Counted from the stretch's first letter, positions 16,473 through 25,595 are shown. The stretch: 33,968 nucleotides of DNA from Gracilimonas sp031581265 (GCF_031581265.1 NZ_JAVLBQ010000033.1:1-33968); one strand, 5' to 3'. Notes: a model not told the origin generated them from the letters alone. Made by a program: numbers and translations.

Positions 16473-19115
16473 ATGCAACGATTTACTTACTTCTTAATTA
16501 CTTTTTTCATTCTAACGCAACTAATCAGTTGTTCTTCCATTCCTAATAAAGATTGGGTTGCATTAATTCCTGAACAATCTACTTTTGTAGTAGTGCCTGA
16601 ATCGGGCTTGAATGTACAAGATATTGTAGCCAAAGAATATGCCTCTTACCTGGATGATTTAACTCCTACCGGATTACAACAAATTTCAGGGCTTAATGAA
16701 GAAATTAGCTCCCTTTTCCAAGTCAAGGCCTTAGCTTTAACTCCGGCAACATCGGTTTATTCTAATATTTTATGGGTCGCTGAATCTACCGACAGCAGGA
16801 TTAATTCTTGGGCTCCTCAGTTCTATCAGCCTTTTACTCAAAATAATTATGAGTTTAATGGTTTTAGAATTCACAAACTTTTCTTTAATCGGGGAGAAGT
16901 TTTTGCAGCTCAAATTAAAGATTACCTGGTACTTTCCGAATCAAGTTTGTTGGTTGAAAATTCTATAAGAAGTTATATCGGGCAAGATCCATCCATTGAA
17001 CTTCAGCAAAATCCACCTACGGGCAGCTTAACCTTAAATACCCCTAAACTGGACCGCTGGTTAGAACAGTTTGCTTTAGTTGAAAACCGTCCTTCAATTC
17101 TAAATAAATTTACCGGTACCTCTCCGGTCACCTTAAACCTGAGTGCCAGTGCTGATTCTGTCAACAATTACGAGCTATCAGGACAAATACCGTTAAAAGG
17201 CAATCGGTCCTTATTAATTGATGCTCTTTCATTCGAAAACAGACCCATTATTTTAGACCGACATATTTCAGATAATGCAGCAGCATTTGCTCTCTTCAGG
17301 CTGCCGCCCCCCTCTGTCCCTTTAGAACCCAATGATAATTTAATTACTCCCCTCGACTCTCTTTTATTGAATGACCTGGATACGTATCAGCGGTTGTCAC
17401 AAACACTGAATGCTGAATTTGCTTTTGTAGCCTTTTCACAATCTGGGGTGTTGGAATCAGGCGAGTATTTATGGATGCGAAAAACTAACAACAAAGAAGC
17501 TTTGGTTCGTGAACTTGAGGTCTTGGCTGACAGTGGCTTTGTCAATAAGCCGGACGATACTTATCAATTGAACAGTCGCATACTGGCCAATTTAATTATT
17601 TCGGAATTAAATACTTTACGGGATATCTACATCAGCTTCTCAGATAATATAGTGGTAATAGCAAACCGAAAAGGTCTCGCAGAAAGCGTAAATGCGGACA
17701 GAATCAGGCGACGTGTTATTTATTATGATGAAACCTATTCCTCTGTTTATAACAGTTTACCCAGTGAGATCAGTGGTTTTGCGTGGGCTGATAATGATGA
17801 ATTCCTGCGATTCATCACCCCTGAACTTAAGCAACAGAGTCTTGCCTCAGGCATCTTAAATCGATTTGATATTACTTCCATAACCATGACCACCCAAGGC
17901 GATGCATTGGACTTAACCTTCAACAGTTACATGGATGAAGGTTCAGCCCTTCCGTATGAAGAGTTATGGGTGCTTCCTCTTTCAGATTTTGAATTAAGCG
18001 GCCGTCCCGTTTTTGGGGATATTGTAGGCAGCAGTTTGGAGGAAATTATTTTTGCCACTCAAAGTGGTGAGGTTTACAGCTTAGCCGTCGATGGAACCAT
18101 AGCTATGCAAACTTCAACCAATGGACTAACTCCTGTAGGAGGACCTGTACTATACGACTGGTATGGCAACAACCAACAAATAGTGTTTTTAGCTGCCGGG
18201 TCTCAAATATTTGCCTGGAATGAAGCCGGCGACCTTTTGCCTCGTTTTCCGATGGAACTGGGTGAACAAATTTCAGCCCCTATTTTAGTCCAGGATGTAC
18301 TTAGAAATGGAGTTCCAGAAATTGTAGTTGCAACAGAAGATCGTAAAGTTCATGTGCTTGACGGACGTGGAGAAAACGTTCGCGGCTGGCCTAAAAACAC
18401 CAACGCCGTTGTTACCTCCACACCAGCTTTTGACTCATTAAATGGTACCTGGTCTTTATGGGCCTACTCCCAAAACACTTTACACAGCTGGCTCAGAAGC
18501 GGTGATACCCGCCCCGGTTATCCTCAGTTTGTAAATGCTAATTTCTCCGGAAGTCCTCTTATTGTAGAAAATCAAATAATAGGCAGTGCCGCTGATGGTT
18601 ATATATATTCCATTGGTGAGAACCCTTCTTTTGCTGATTCACTCGCCACTGTAGTTTCTGAAGATTCTATCTCCGTACGCTCGCTATACGTCTCTAATTC
18701 CGAACTTACCTCCGTACATCTGCAAGAAAATGTGCTATTACAAGACTCAACCGGTTTTTACAGGGAGGATTTATTCGTGACCCAAGGCCTAAACGGGGCT
18801 GTTTTTTTATTGAATAAAAAAGGCGTACTTCGATTTGTTAAAAATTTAGGACAGCCTTCTTCTACCTCTTTCAGCCCTCAGATCGTGGATATTAACTCGG
18901 ATCAAAATCAGGAATTATTAGCATTGGCAGAATTTGGGCGACTTTTTGGCTGGGATATACTTACCGATGAGCGATTATTTGATCTCCCAACTTCCGGGAT
19001 GAAATACCCCGTTATCAAAGATTTAGATGGAGATGGTTTGGTTGAGCTAATAGCACAAACACGAGAGGGACTTAGATGCTGGACCATCAATCGAAAACAA
19101 GATAGTCAACAATAA
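16473..19115 (+). CDS. Large lipoprotein with C-terminal beta-propeller-like region
   Basis: An 880 aa envelope lipoprotein starting at ATG 16473 (a TTG directly before it is less likely). The signal is MQRFTYFLITFFILTQLISC with the lipobox LISC and lipidated C20. The N-terminal part (about 25-500) is a set of long mixed segments resembling DUF3352-type sequences only loosely (IPEQSTFVVVPESG near 33-46). The C-terminal part (about 500-880) has repeated blades such as RPVFGDIVGSSLEEIIFATQ, APILVQDVLRNGVPEIVVAT, HVLDGRGENVRGWP and YPVIKDLDGDGLVELIAQT, of the FG-GAP/PQQ-like kind. Function unknown; it may bind other envelope proteins. It converges on the TIGR01777 gene with eight bases between the stops. 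Confidence 0.82.
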   Translation: MQRFTYFLITFFILTQLISCSSIPNKDWVALIPEQSTFVVVPESGLNVQDIVAKEYASYLDDLTPTGLQQISGLNEEISSLFQVKALALTPATSVYSNILWVAESTDSRINSWAPQFYQPFTQNNYEFNGFRIHKLFFNRGEVFAAQIKDYLVLSESSLLVENSIRSYIGQDPSIELQQNPPTGSLTLNTPKLDRWLEQFALVENRPSILNKFTGTSPVTLNLSASADSVNNYELSGQIPLKGNRSLLIDALSFENRPIILDRHISDNAAAFALFRLPPPSVPLEPNDNLITPLDSLLLNDLDTYQRLSQTLNAEFAFVAFSQSGVLESGEYLWMRKTNNKEALVRELEVLADSGFVNKPDDTYQLNSRILANLIISELNTLRDIYISFSDNIVVIANRKGLAESVNADRIRRRVIYYDETYSSVYNSLPSEISGFAWADNDEFLRFITPELKQQSLASGILNRFDITSITMTTQGDALDLTFNSYMDEGSALPYEELWVLPLSDFELSGRPVFGDIVGSSLEEIIFATQSGEVYSLAVDGTIAMQTSTNGLTPVGGPVLYDWYGNNQQIVFLAAGSQIFAWNEAGDLLPRFPMELGEQISAPILVQDVLRNGVPEIVVATEDRKVHVLDGRGENVRGWPKNTNAVVTSTPAFDSLNGTWSLWAYSQNTLHSWLRSGDTRPGYPQFVNANFSGSPLIVENQIIGSAADGYIYSIGENPSFADSLATVVSEDSISVRSLYVSNSELTSVHLQENVLLQDSTGFYREDLFVTQGLNGAVFLLNKKGVLRFVKNLGQPSSTSFSPQIVDINSDQNQELLALAEFGRLFGWDILTDERLFDLPTSGMKYPVIKDLDGDGLVELIAQTREGLRCWTINRKQDSQQ

Positions 19116-19123
19116 AGTCTGCT

Positions 19124-20020
19124 TTATAAGATATCAGCTAAAGCCTCTTCGAGTTCTTCATATCTAAACTCAAACCCCGAAACTTGTAGTTTTTTGGGTT
19201 GCATTCGTGCACTGTCTAACACCGGTTGAGCTGCTTCTCCCAATACCATTTTGAGGGCAAATTTTGGTACTCTTAATATGGATGGTCGCTGCATAACTCC
19301 ACCAAGAGTTTCAGCAAATTCATCCATAGTTGCGGGGTTTGGTGAACAAAGGTTATAGGCTCCCTTCATGTCCTCATTTTGTATGGGGTATATCAATGCT
19401 CTACATAAGTCTTCTCGGTGAATCCAGCTCATATACTGATTTCCTGAACCGATGGGACCTCCCACAAAAAACCGAAACGGAGGAATCATTTTTTCTAAAG
19501 CTCCACCTCCCTTTTCTAACACAATCCCAATTCTCGGATTTACCACCCGAACCCCAAACTCTTCCGCTTTTTGTGAAGCAGCCTCCCATTCTTTACAAAC
19601 TTCAGCTAAAAAATCATTCGCAATTTCTGCTTCTTCATCCAGCACCTGATCGCCTTGGTCTCCATAAATTCCGGATGCCGAAGCAGACACAAATACTTCC
19701 GGCTTATTCTCTGCTGCTTTCATAGCATCCACAAGAGTATTTGTTGACTCTACCCGACTGCTTTTAATACGTCTTTTCACCTCATCAGTCCATCGCTGAC
19801 CAAATAAATTTTCTCCGGCCAGGTTTATCACTGCATCCACTTCGTTCATTTCATTTGTAAGATCAGCCTCCCATGAAATAAATCGCTGGTTTTTGGCATT
19901 TTCATCTTCGTATTTCTTGGGACTCCTCGTCACGATGACCAGATTATGTCCTTCTTTAAGTAACATGGTTCGCAGTTCTTCACCAATAAAACCGGTTCCA
20001 CCTGTTATAAGTACTTTCAT
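19124..20020 (-). CDS. TIGR01777 family NAD(P)-dependent epimerase-like protein (YfcH type)
   Basis: A 298 aa short-chain dehydrogenase/epimerase-fold protein. The dinucleotide loop is ITGGTGFIGEEL (5-16). Further family marks are DAVINLAGENLFGQRWT (about 59-75), SASGIYGDQGDQVLDEE (about 113-129), RIGIVLEKGGGALEKM and SWIHREDLCRALIY. This set defines the YfcH/SulA-related TIGR01777 group, whose substrate is unknown. Length is normal. It is the last gene of the minus-strand envelope/lipid run, 59 bp after the dipeptide epimerase, and may have its own promoter in that AT-rich gap. Confidence 0.93.
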   Translation of the reverse strand: MKVLITGGTGFIGEELRTMLLKEGHNLVIVTRSPKKYEDENAKNQRFISWEADLTNEMNEVDAVINLAGENLFGQRWTDEVKRRIKSSRVESTNTLVDAMKAAENKPEVFVSASASGIYGDQGDQVLDEEAEIANDFLAEVCKEWEAASQKAEEFGVRVVNPRIGIVLEKGGGALEKMIPPFRFFVGGPIGSGNQYMSWIHREDLCRALIYPIQNEDMKGAYNLCSPNPATMDEFAETLGGVMQRPSILRVPKFALKMVLGEAAQPVLDSARMQPKKLQVSGFEFRYEELEEALADIL

Positions 20021-20079
20021 GTAAGGTTGCGATAATTTATTGTTATGATTTATCTAATACCCTAACCAATATTCGTTTA

Positions 20080-21114
20080 TTAAAAGTCCAACTTTGAAAC
20101 TCCTAAACCCAAATTGTCACATAAAGCCACATTTCCTTTTGGGTAAACTGATAGGCCTTCAAAAGGATCATTATCAATCAGTAAATGACCGTCTAAATCA
20201 GCATAGTCTGCTTCCAAAGCGATAAGTGCTCCGGCTGCATTGGCTAAGGAGCTTTCGATCATACATCCTATCATCACTTTAAGCCCAATATCTTTTGCAT
20301 TGGAAATTACATTACGAGCCTTTATCAAACTCCCGATCTTCATCAATTTTATATTGATGATATCAAAGGCTTCAGAAATTTCCAGGAGATTCTCAGAACC
20401 AACAAAACTTTCGTCAGCCGCTAACGGCAGTGGTGACCACATCTTCAGCTGTTTCATATCTTCCAAACAAGAAGCCGGCATGGGTTGTTCTATGAATTCA
20501 ACATTTTGATCAGACAGAAACTCTATTTCTCTTTTTGCTTGCTTAAGTGATTTCCAGCCTTCGTTTGCATCTACCCGAAGTGGCTTGGTTGTCACTTCCC
20601 GAATGGCTTTTATAATTTCACGGTCACGATCTGTACCAAGTTTGATTTTATATACCGGGTAATGCGCTGCTTCTTCAATTTTCTTTTGCATTATTTCCGG
20701 TTTGTCTATCCCAATGGTAAATGAGGTGACGGGGCCTACCGGAGATTTTGCTTTCCATAACTTCCACAACGGCGCATTTTGTGATTTCCCCCACCAATCT
20801 AACCAAGCCATTTCGATAGCTACTTTTGCCGACTGTATAGAAGGAAGCTCTGAATTATCCAACTTTTGGGGGAGATTTTCCGGTGAACTTATTTCATCAA
20901 AAAGATGCGTTGGCAGTGCTCTGAAATACTCAATTACCTTTTCGGGTGTTTCTTCATAACGTGAATTTGGTGCTGCTTCTCCGTAGCCGGTAATTCCATT
21001 TTTACTAATTGATAAGAATACGTTTCTCGCCTCTGTCCTTGAACTTCTTGATATGGTAAACGCATGTTTGAGGCTTAGAGGGACTATTTTCCAGCTGACA
21101 TCAAAATGTGACAT
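20080..21114 (-). CDS. Dipeptide epimerase (L-Ala-D/L-Glu epimerase, enolase superfamily)
   Basis: A 344 aa enzyme of the muconate-lactonising subgroup. Start taken at ATG 21112-21114; a TTG at 21120 would overlap the cdsA end further. Catalytic layout: K156-I-K158 (VYKIKLG), metal ligands D182 (RVDANEGW), E209 (FIEQPMP) and D234 (AADES), and K256/K259 (NIKLMK). The D306-L-D308 motif (ADLDGHLL) is the mark that holds the dipeptide amino group in dipeptide epimerases. The known role is turning L-Ala-D-Glu from murein recycling into L-Ala-L-Glu; other dipeptides are possible. It overlaps the cdsA end by 14 bases and is likely translationally coupled with it. Confidence 0.92.
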   Translation of the reverse strand: MSHFDVSWKIVPLSLKHAFTISRSSRTEARNVFLSISKNGITGYGEAAPNSRYEETPEKVIEYFRALPTHLFDEISSPENLPQKLDNSELPSIQSAKVAIEMAWLDWWGKSQNAPLWKLWKAKSPVGPVTSFTIGIDKPEIMQKKIEEAAHYPVYKIKLGTDRDREIIKAIREVTTKPLRVDANEGWKSLKQAKREIEFLSDQNVEFIEQPMPASCLEDMKQLKMWSPLPLAADESFVGSENLLEISEAFDIINIKLMKIGSLIKARNVISNAKDIGLKVMIGCMIESSLANAAGALIALEADYADLDGHLLIDNDPFEGLSVYPKGNVALCDNLGLGVSKLDF

Positions 21115-21922
21115 AGCCAAAATCCTGGATCAGTTTTATATAAATGTACACCGCAGGTGCAGCCAGTAAAAGCGCATCAAACCGATCAAAAAATCCGCCA
21201 TGACCGGGAAATAAATTTGCCGAATCTTTCACTCCTGCTTTCCTTTTTATTTTACTTTCTATGAGGTCTCCAACCGGACCAAACGTTCCCACAAGTAAAA
21301 TTAATGGAAGTGCTAATTCCAGGGTTAAATCTGTCTCCAAAGGTATTGCATATAAAGCTAAAGCGAGTCCCGCAAAACATCCCAAATATCCCGAAAAGAA
21401 TCCTTCCCATGTTTTATTTGGGCTGATATCTGGTGCTAATTTATTTTTACCGAAACTTTTCCCGCCAAAATAGGCGAAGATATCTCCTCCCCATATCATT
21501 AACATGGTGGCTACGGTTAATACAAAACCTGTTTCATTTGAGCCTATGTCGCGGATCAGCATCAGGCACAGTAAACCGACCGGAGCGTATATTCCTGTAA
21601 AAAAAGAGGTGCTTAATTTTGTAATACTTTCCTGCGTACGGTCAAAAGTCTGGATGGCGACAAATAAAAGCAGAATACCCAAACCTATTTCAAAAGCGTA
21701 GGGGATGAATGGATATAACATTATCCAAAGGCCGATGGTATAGGGAAAATATTGATCCGTAAATTGTCCTGAACTGGCCAGTATCCTCATCATTTCTTGT
21801 AAGATGAAGAACCCAATAAAAATAATGAATCCCTTGAAATACCAATCTCCCAGCCAAGTCAAATACAGAAACAGAGTAGCTGCCGGAACAGCAAAAAGCA
21901 CTCTTTTAAGCAACTCACTCAA
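21101..21922 (-). CDS. cdsA: Phosphatidate cytidylyltransferase
   Basis: A 273 aa integral membrane enzyme making CDP-diacylglycerol from phosphatidic acid and CTP, the branch point to phospholipids. About seven or eight hydrophobic segments are visible. The C-terminal signature is complete: GDLIESKIKRKAGVKDSANLFPGHGG in outline, at about 217-242, with the K-D and the D of FFDRFDAL. The start is TTG at 21920-21922 (an in-frame TAG lies five codons upstream and no ATG or GTG is available), preceded at a good distance by GGGGGAAG, one of the few clear ribosome-binding sites in this window. It is in a run with DUF2007 upstream (nine bases) and the epimerase downstream (overlap). Confidence 0.96.
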   Translation of the reverse strand: MSELLKRVLFAVPAATLFLYLTWLGDWYFKGFIIFIGFFILQEMMRILASSGQFTDQYFPYTIGLWIMLYPFIPYAFEIGLGILLLFVAIQTFDRTQESITKLSTSFFTGIYAPVGLLCLMLIRDIGSNETGFVLTVATMLMIWGGDIFAYFGGKSFGKNKLAPDISPNKTWEGFFSGYLGCFAGLALALYAIPLETDLTLELALPLILLVGTFGPVGDLIESKIKRKAGVKDSANLFPGHGGFFDRFDALLLAAPAVYIYIKLIQDFGYVTF

Positions 21923-21934
21923 AGCTTCCCCCTA
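21920..21934 (-). promoter_or_regulatory. Ribosome-binding site deciding the TTG start of cdsA
   Basis: On the minus strand the sequence reads TAGGGGGAAGCTTTG: the DUF2007 stop codon TAG runs into a purine-rich GGGGGAAG, followed a few bases later by TTG. This supports TTG as the true start. Confidence 0.55.
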
Positions 21935-22213
21935 TTCAGATTCTGAATTAAAATCAGGACCTTCATCTTCTAATTTTGTCAAGGCTTCCCGAGCTTCTTC
22001 CTCATAATCTTTAGGAACGTACAGATAAACCATTGCCATTTCACTCACATTCAAACTATAGGCGCTATCCTTTTTGGATAAAATATTGGAGGGGATATCT
22101 AAATTTGAGAGATAGTTTTTGGCCATCTCAATTTCAAGATCCGTACTGCCTTCAAGAATACAAACCCAATTGTCAACCTCACTTGGTTTTGGGGATTTGG
22201 AAAAGAAGCTCAT
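21932..22213 (-). CDS. DUF2007-like small protein
   Basis: A 93 aa soluble protein resembling the DUF2007 (putative signal-transducing) family: WVCILEGSTDLEIEMAKNYL at about 16-35, GI-type segment DIPSNILSKKDSAYSL, then VYLYVPKDYEEEAREALTKL. Members are small ferredoxin-like-fold proteins of unknown role. The start ATG overlaps the CPBP protease stop by four bases (ATGA) and cdsA follows nine bases after its stop, so it lies in a tight operon. No signal peptide or membrane helix is present. Function remains unknown. Confidence 0.82.
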   Translation of the reverse strand: MSFFSKSPKPSEVDNWVCILEGSTDLEIEMAKNYLSNLDIPSNILSKKDSAYSLNVSEMAMVYLYVPKDYEEEAREALTKLEDEGPDFNSESE

Positions 22214-23169
22214 GACTCAGCCATATTTTTTGAAGATTTTAAAGAGTACAGGTAATATAGCAATGCTGATGTAAACACCAAGCTCAAAACTATCAAAAAT
22301 ATGGGTAAGTCCATTTCGGGGGAAATCTTTTCATCCAACATTTCCGGATAATAACTGCTCGCTATTACTTGTCCGCCATTATTTACAAAATGAGCTACCA
22401 TGGCAGGAATCAGGCTGTCGGAGATATAAGTCAAATAAGCCAGGAAAACGCCCAGTGTAGCAAGCGGTAAGAAGTTTGAGATTTGAAGATGGTAAGCCCC
22501 AAAAATAGCTCCGGAGATTAAAATTGCGGCAACTATGCCCCAACTTTTTTCAAAAGCTCGCTGCACATAACCGCGGTACATGATTTCCTCACAAACGGCA
22601 GGAACAATACCTATATGGAATACTCCTAACAGCAGTGCATTATCTGACTTGAGAAAACTGGCGATCATTTCGGCCATCGTCTCCTGCATCTGTGCCATAA
22701 CATCCGGTACAGGCATAAAGGAGTTCAGCCATCCTAAAAACAAGATGGTCGGTTGGGCTATAACAAATAAAACAGCTCCAATTGCTGTTACCTGCCATAC
22801 ATTGCCACTGAGTTTGAGCCGCAGGAATTCTGTACGCTGCCCCTTTACAGCATGCATTTTTACAACAAGAATCGTTGCAAGGGCCATTACAAGTATTTGC
22901 CCGGATGAATTTGCAAGAAAAAGTAGGTCAAAGTTACTTGACAATCCCTCCATCATAGCCTGAGGATCGAGGCTATCTGCCGTCAGCACCATCCCAACAG
23001 CACCAACTATACCCCCGACAATGTTAAAGGCAATGAGAGCAACTATCACCCAACCAACAGCCATAGCCCAATGGGCAAAACCATTACGTTCTACCCAGGG
23101 CTCTGGAATGTTCTCTTGATAAATTTCATCGTATTCGCTTTTTGAAGGCGTCTTTTCCTGTTGATTCAT
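22210..23169 (-). CDS. CPBP family intramembrane metalloprotease (CAAX protease-like)
   Basis: A 319 aa membrane protein with about eight hydrophobic segments. The family motifs are EEIMYRG with E194, E195 and R199, FGAYHLQ with H227, and MVAHFVNN with H260 and N263/N264, all in their usual order. Families with this layout cleave within membranes (Rce1-like) or act in immunity to bacteriocins; the substrate here is unknown. The N-terminal 30 residues are polar and cytoplasmic. It follows the DUF4199 gene by ten bases and overlaps the DUF2007 gene. Confidence 0.93.
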   Translation of the reverse strand: MNQQEKTPSKSEYDEIYQENIPEPWVERNGFAHWAMAVGWVIVALIAFNIVGGIVGAVGMVLTADSLDPQAMMEGLSSNFDLLFLANSSGQILVMALATILVVKMHAVKGQRTEFLRLKLSGNVWQVTAIGAVLFVIAQPTILFLGWLNSFMPVPDVMAQMQETMAEMIASFLKSDNALLLGVFHIGIVPAVCEEIMYRGYVQRAFEKSWGIVAAILISGAIFGAYHLQISNFLPLATLGVFLAYLTYISDSLIPAMVAHFVNNGGQVIASSYYPEMLDEKISPEMDLPIFLIVLSLVFTSALLYYLYSLKSSKNMAES

Positions 23170-23179
23170 TTAATCTTCT

Positions 23180-23725
23180 TTATTCCTCTGATGCAAATAC
23201 TTTTGCGCCTATAAGTCCTGATATGACATTTAAAATACCCAGACCGGCAAACATAGTTAAAGCACCAATTGCAATATTGCTTAAAGAATAGGGATCTTCC
23301 ATTCTTGCCATCATCTGTTCTTTCATTTCAGCCGTCATTTGCATGGCTTCAACGTTTTGCCTGCTCCACTCCATCAATGCCTCCTGATAACTCGGATCAA
23401 TGACATTCCACAGTTGAGTAATGGCTACGGTAAAGATAGTGCCTATAAGTCCTACTAAAAGACCTAACAGTGCACCCTTGCCAATTTTATAGGTTATGTC
23501 ATATCCTTTAGCATAGTGCCAGTTCACAAAAATACCACCAAATGCTCCAATCAAGCATCCAAGAGCCTGAAATAATTGTGAAGAGTTAAACATAGCTCCG
23601 TCCGGTTCATTACCCAGCATCATATATCCTCCAATAATTGAAAATAGGGAAACCACAATCCCCACCATTAATGAAGCAATGATCACTGAGTTCCAATAAC
23701 TTGGTTGTACTTGTTCGTTTTCCAT
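23180..23725 (-). CDS. DUF4199-type membrane protein
   Basis: A 181 aa protein with four membrane helices: about 12-34, 47-65, 81-104 and 150-175. Between helices three and four is a Met- and Glu-rich extramembrane segment of about 45 residues. The layout and the GGIFVNWHYAKGYDITYKIG stretch fit DUF4199, a family common in Bacteroidota. Function unknown. It is three bases from the DUF2085 gene and ten from the protease gene, in one transcription unit. Confidence 0.82.
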   Translation of the reverse strand: MENEQVQPSYWNSVIIASLMVGIVVSLFSIIGGYMMLGNEPDGAMFNSSQLFQALGCLIGAFGGIFVNWHYAKGYDITYKIGKGALLGLLVGLIGTIFTVAITQLWNVIDPSYQEALMEWSRQNVEAMQMTAEMKEQMMARMEDPYSLSNIAIGALTMFAGLGILNVISGLIGAKVFASEE

Positions 23726-23728
23726 AGT

Positions 23729-24190
23729 CTATTTTTTTAGGTTAAAAAATTCGTTCGCCAAAATTAAAGGGATACTAAACCCAAATAAGCTTCCCAATAT
23801 TAACCTTGACGTGTGGGTATTCGTCCAAATTTCAAAATAGTTGCCTATTAAGTCAGTCAAATTTAACAGAATAGCAATAATTAACCACACTAATTCTCGA
23901 TTATTTGATGAGTTTTTAAAATAGGCATAAAGTGGCAGTCCCGTCCAGCTAATGGCTAAGAACCCATAAATACCTAAACAACGGCTGCAAACAGCCATTT
24001 GAACCCCCGAAAACGTAAATGAACGTTCCGGGTCCTGATGACATAATACATCAAATACCCTGTATTGCCAGCTGTTAACTCTTATTTCGCCCGATGAAAA
24101 AATCCCCGGCCCCAAAGCCGCTAAAAATAAGAAGAGTATCCCTGCTAATACTGCAAAGTATAACATGCGATTTTGTGCTTTAATCACCAT
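23729..24190 (-). CDS. DUF2085 family membrane protein
   Basis: A 153 aa inner-membrane protein with four hydrophobic segments. It carries the DUF2085 marks: LCHQDPERSF (about 49-58) and MAVCSRCLGIYGF (about 65-77), a Cys/His set that could bind metal or cofactor. Function of the family is unknown. It starts nine bases after the thioesterase stop. An internal Met at residue 9 is possible, but ATG at 24190 fits the usual length. Confidence 0.88.
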   Translation of the reverse strand: MVIKAQNRMLYFAVLAGILFLFLAALGPGIFSSGEIRVNSWQYRVFDVLCHQDPERSFTFSGVQMAVCSRCLGIYGFLAISWTGLPLYAYFKNSSNNRELVWLIIAILLNLTDLIGNYFEIWTNTHTSRLILGSLFGFSIPLILANEFFNLKK

Positions 24191-24199
24191 CGCGAGGGA

Positions 24200-24634
24200 T
24201 TATTTGTGAGATGATTGCATTCCTTCAATAAAGGAGGCCGGTGCTCTGCATGGCTTTCGGGTTTCCGCATCAACGAAACATAAACTTACTTCTCCAAAAA
24301 CATGAACTTGATCAGATGCAGCCGTTCTGACTTCATAAAAAGTTTGGAGTTTTACCCGGTGTATTTCAAAAACCATTACTTTTATGAACATTTCTTCATC
24401 ATATAAAATGGGCTTTTTGTACTCTAATTCTGAATGAACTACCGGCAGCATCACTCCAGATTCTTCCAATTCCCGATACGATAAACCATGAGACCGAATC
24501 ATTTCGGTTCTTGCCACTTCAAAATATTCGAGATACCTCCCGTAATACACATATCCCATTCTGTCAGTTTCACCATAACGACTTCTTAAGGTATGTGTGT
24601 ATTCTACAATCGGGGTTTTATCGGGAAATTCCAC
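24200..24634 (-). CDS. Hotdog-fold acyl-CoA thioesterase (YbgC/4HBT-like)
   Basis: A 144 aa single hotdog-domain thioesterase. The active-site loop is YGETDRMGYVYYGRYLEYFE, with D24 at the catalytic Asp position; the His often seen two residues after VVY in YbgC is Tyr here. The middle has SELEYKKPILYDE and the end has FGEVSLCFVDAETRKP, both typical. It hydrolyses acyl-CoA or acyl-carrier thioesters; substrate not known. The start is GTG at 24632-24634, five bases after the accA stop, with no in-frame ATG nearby. Close linkage with accA suggests a role near fatty-acid metabolism. Confidence 0.9.
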   Translation of the reverse strand: MEFPDKTPIVEYTHTLRSRYGETDRMGYVYYGRYLEYFEVARTEMIRSHGLSYRELEESGVMLPVVHSELEYKKPILYDEEMFIKVMVFEIHRVKLQTFYEVRTAASDQVHVFGEVSLCFVDAETRKPCRAPASFIEGMQSSHK

Positions 24635-24638
24635 TTTA

Positions 24639-25595
24639 TTATTTAACTACCTTCCACTGCCCCATAGATCCGTATTTCTCGATACGCTGATCAACCAGTT
24701 TTTGAGATTTTAACTTTTTAAGTCGTTTTAAACTGTCTAAGATTTGCTTTTTAACAGCTTGAGCTGCGGCATCATAATCCCGATGGGCTCCTCCTAAGGG
24801 TTCTTCTATAACTCCGTCTATTACCTCAAGTTCTTTTAAATCCGGTGCCGTTAATTTTAATACAGCGGCAGCTTGTTCTTTATAATCCCAGGTTTTCCAT
24901 AAAATGGAAGAACAGGATTCAGGGGATATTACTGAATACCAAGTGTTTTCCATCATATATACTTCATTACCCATACCAATACCAATTGCACCTCCACTGG
25001 CTCCTTCGCCAATCACAATGGTAATTACGGGCACTTTCAACATGGCCATCATTTTCAGGTTTTTGGCAATGGCCTCCGCCTGTCCTCTTTCCTCGGCTTC
25101 AAGTCCGGGATAGGCTCCGGGAGTATCTAACAAAGTGATGATGGGGATATCAAATTTTTCTGCCAATTTCATTAAACGATGGGCTTTTCGATAACCCTCC
25201 GGGTTTGCCATACCAAATCTTCGATATTGACGCTGTTGGGTATCACGACCTTTTTGATGACCAATAATCATCACCGATGAGCCATCAATCCTGGCTAAAC
25301 CACCCACTATTGCCTTATCATCAGAATGATAGCGGTCGCCATGCAGCTCTATAAAGTCATCAGTTATTTTATCAATATAATCAAGTGTGTATGGCCTGTC
25401 GGGGTGACGGGCCAGCTGTACGCGTTGCCAGCGTGTGAGATTGGAAAAAATGGAGGTTCGAAGTTTGTCGACCCTTTTTCTGAGGCTATCAATCTCCTTA
25501 TCTAAAACCCCATCACTGACATTTGATAAATTTTTAAGCTCTTCGATTTTGCTTTCTAACTCGGCAATGGGTTGTTCAAAATCTAAATATTGCAT
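24639..25595 (-). CDS. accA: Acetyl-CoA carboxylase carboxyltransferase subunit alpha
   Basis: A 318 aa subunit which, with AccD, moves the carboxyl group from biotin-carrier protein to acetyl-CoA, making malonyl-CoA for fatty-acid synthesis. Seen: LDFEQPIAELESKIEEL at the start, LARHPDRPYTLDYI, LHGDRYHSDDKAIVGGLARI, LLDTPGAYPGLEAEERGQAE, GEGASGGAIGIGMGNEVYM, YSVISPESCSSILWK and a C-terminal EPLGGAHRDY. Length and motifs are canonical. It starts with ATG at 25595 after a 68 bp gap that may hold its own promoter, and is followed closely by a thioesterase. Confidence 0.97.
   Translation of the reverse strand: MQYLDFEQPIAELESKIEELKNLSNVSDGVLDKEIDSLRKRVDKLRTSIFSNLTRWQRVQLARHPDRPYTLDYIDKITDDFIELHGDRYHSDDKAIVGGLARIDGSSVMIIGHQKGRDTQQRQYRRFGMANPEGYRKAHRLMKLAEKFDIPIITLLDTPGAYPGLEAEERGQAEAIAKNLKMMAMLKVPVITIVIGEGASGGAIGIGMGNEVYMMENTWYSVISPESCSSILWKTWDYKEQAAAVLKLTAPDLKELEVIDGVIEEPLGGAHRDYDAAAQAVKKQILDSLKRLKKLKSQKLVDQRIEKYGSMGQWKVVK

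Noticed and set aside
16470..16475. TTG at 16470 as start of the lipoprotein
   Set aside because: The ATG immediately after it is a better start and leaves the signal peptide unchanged.
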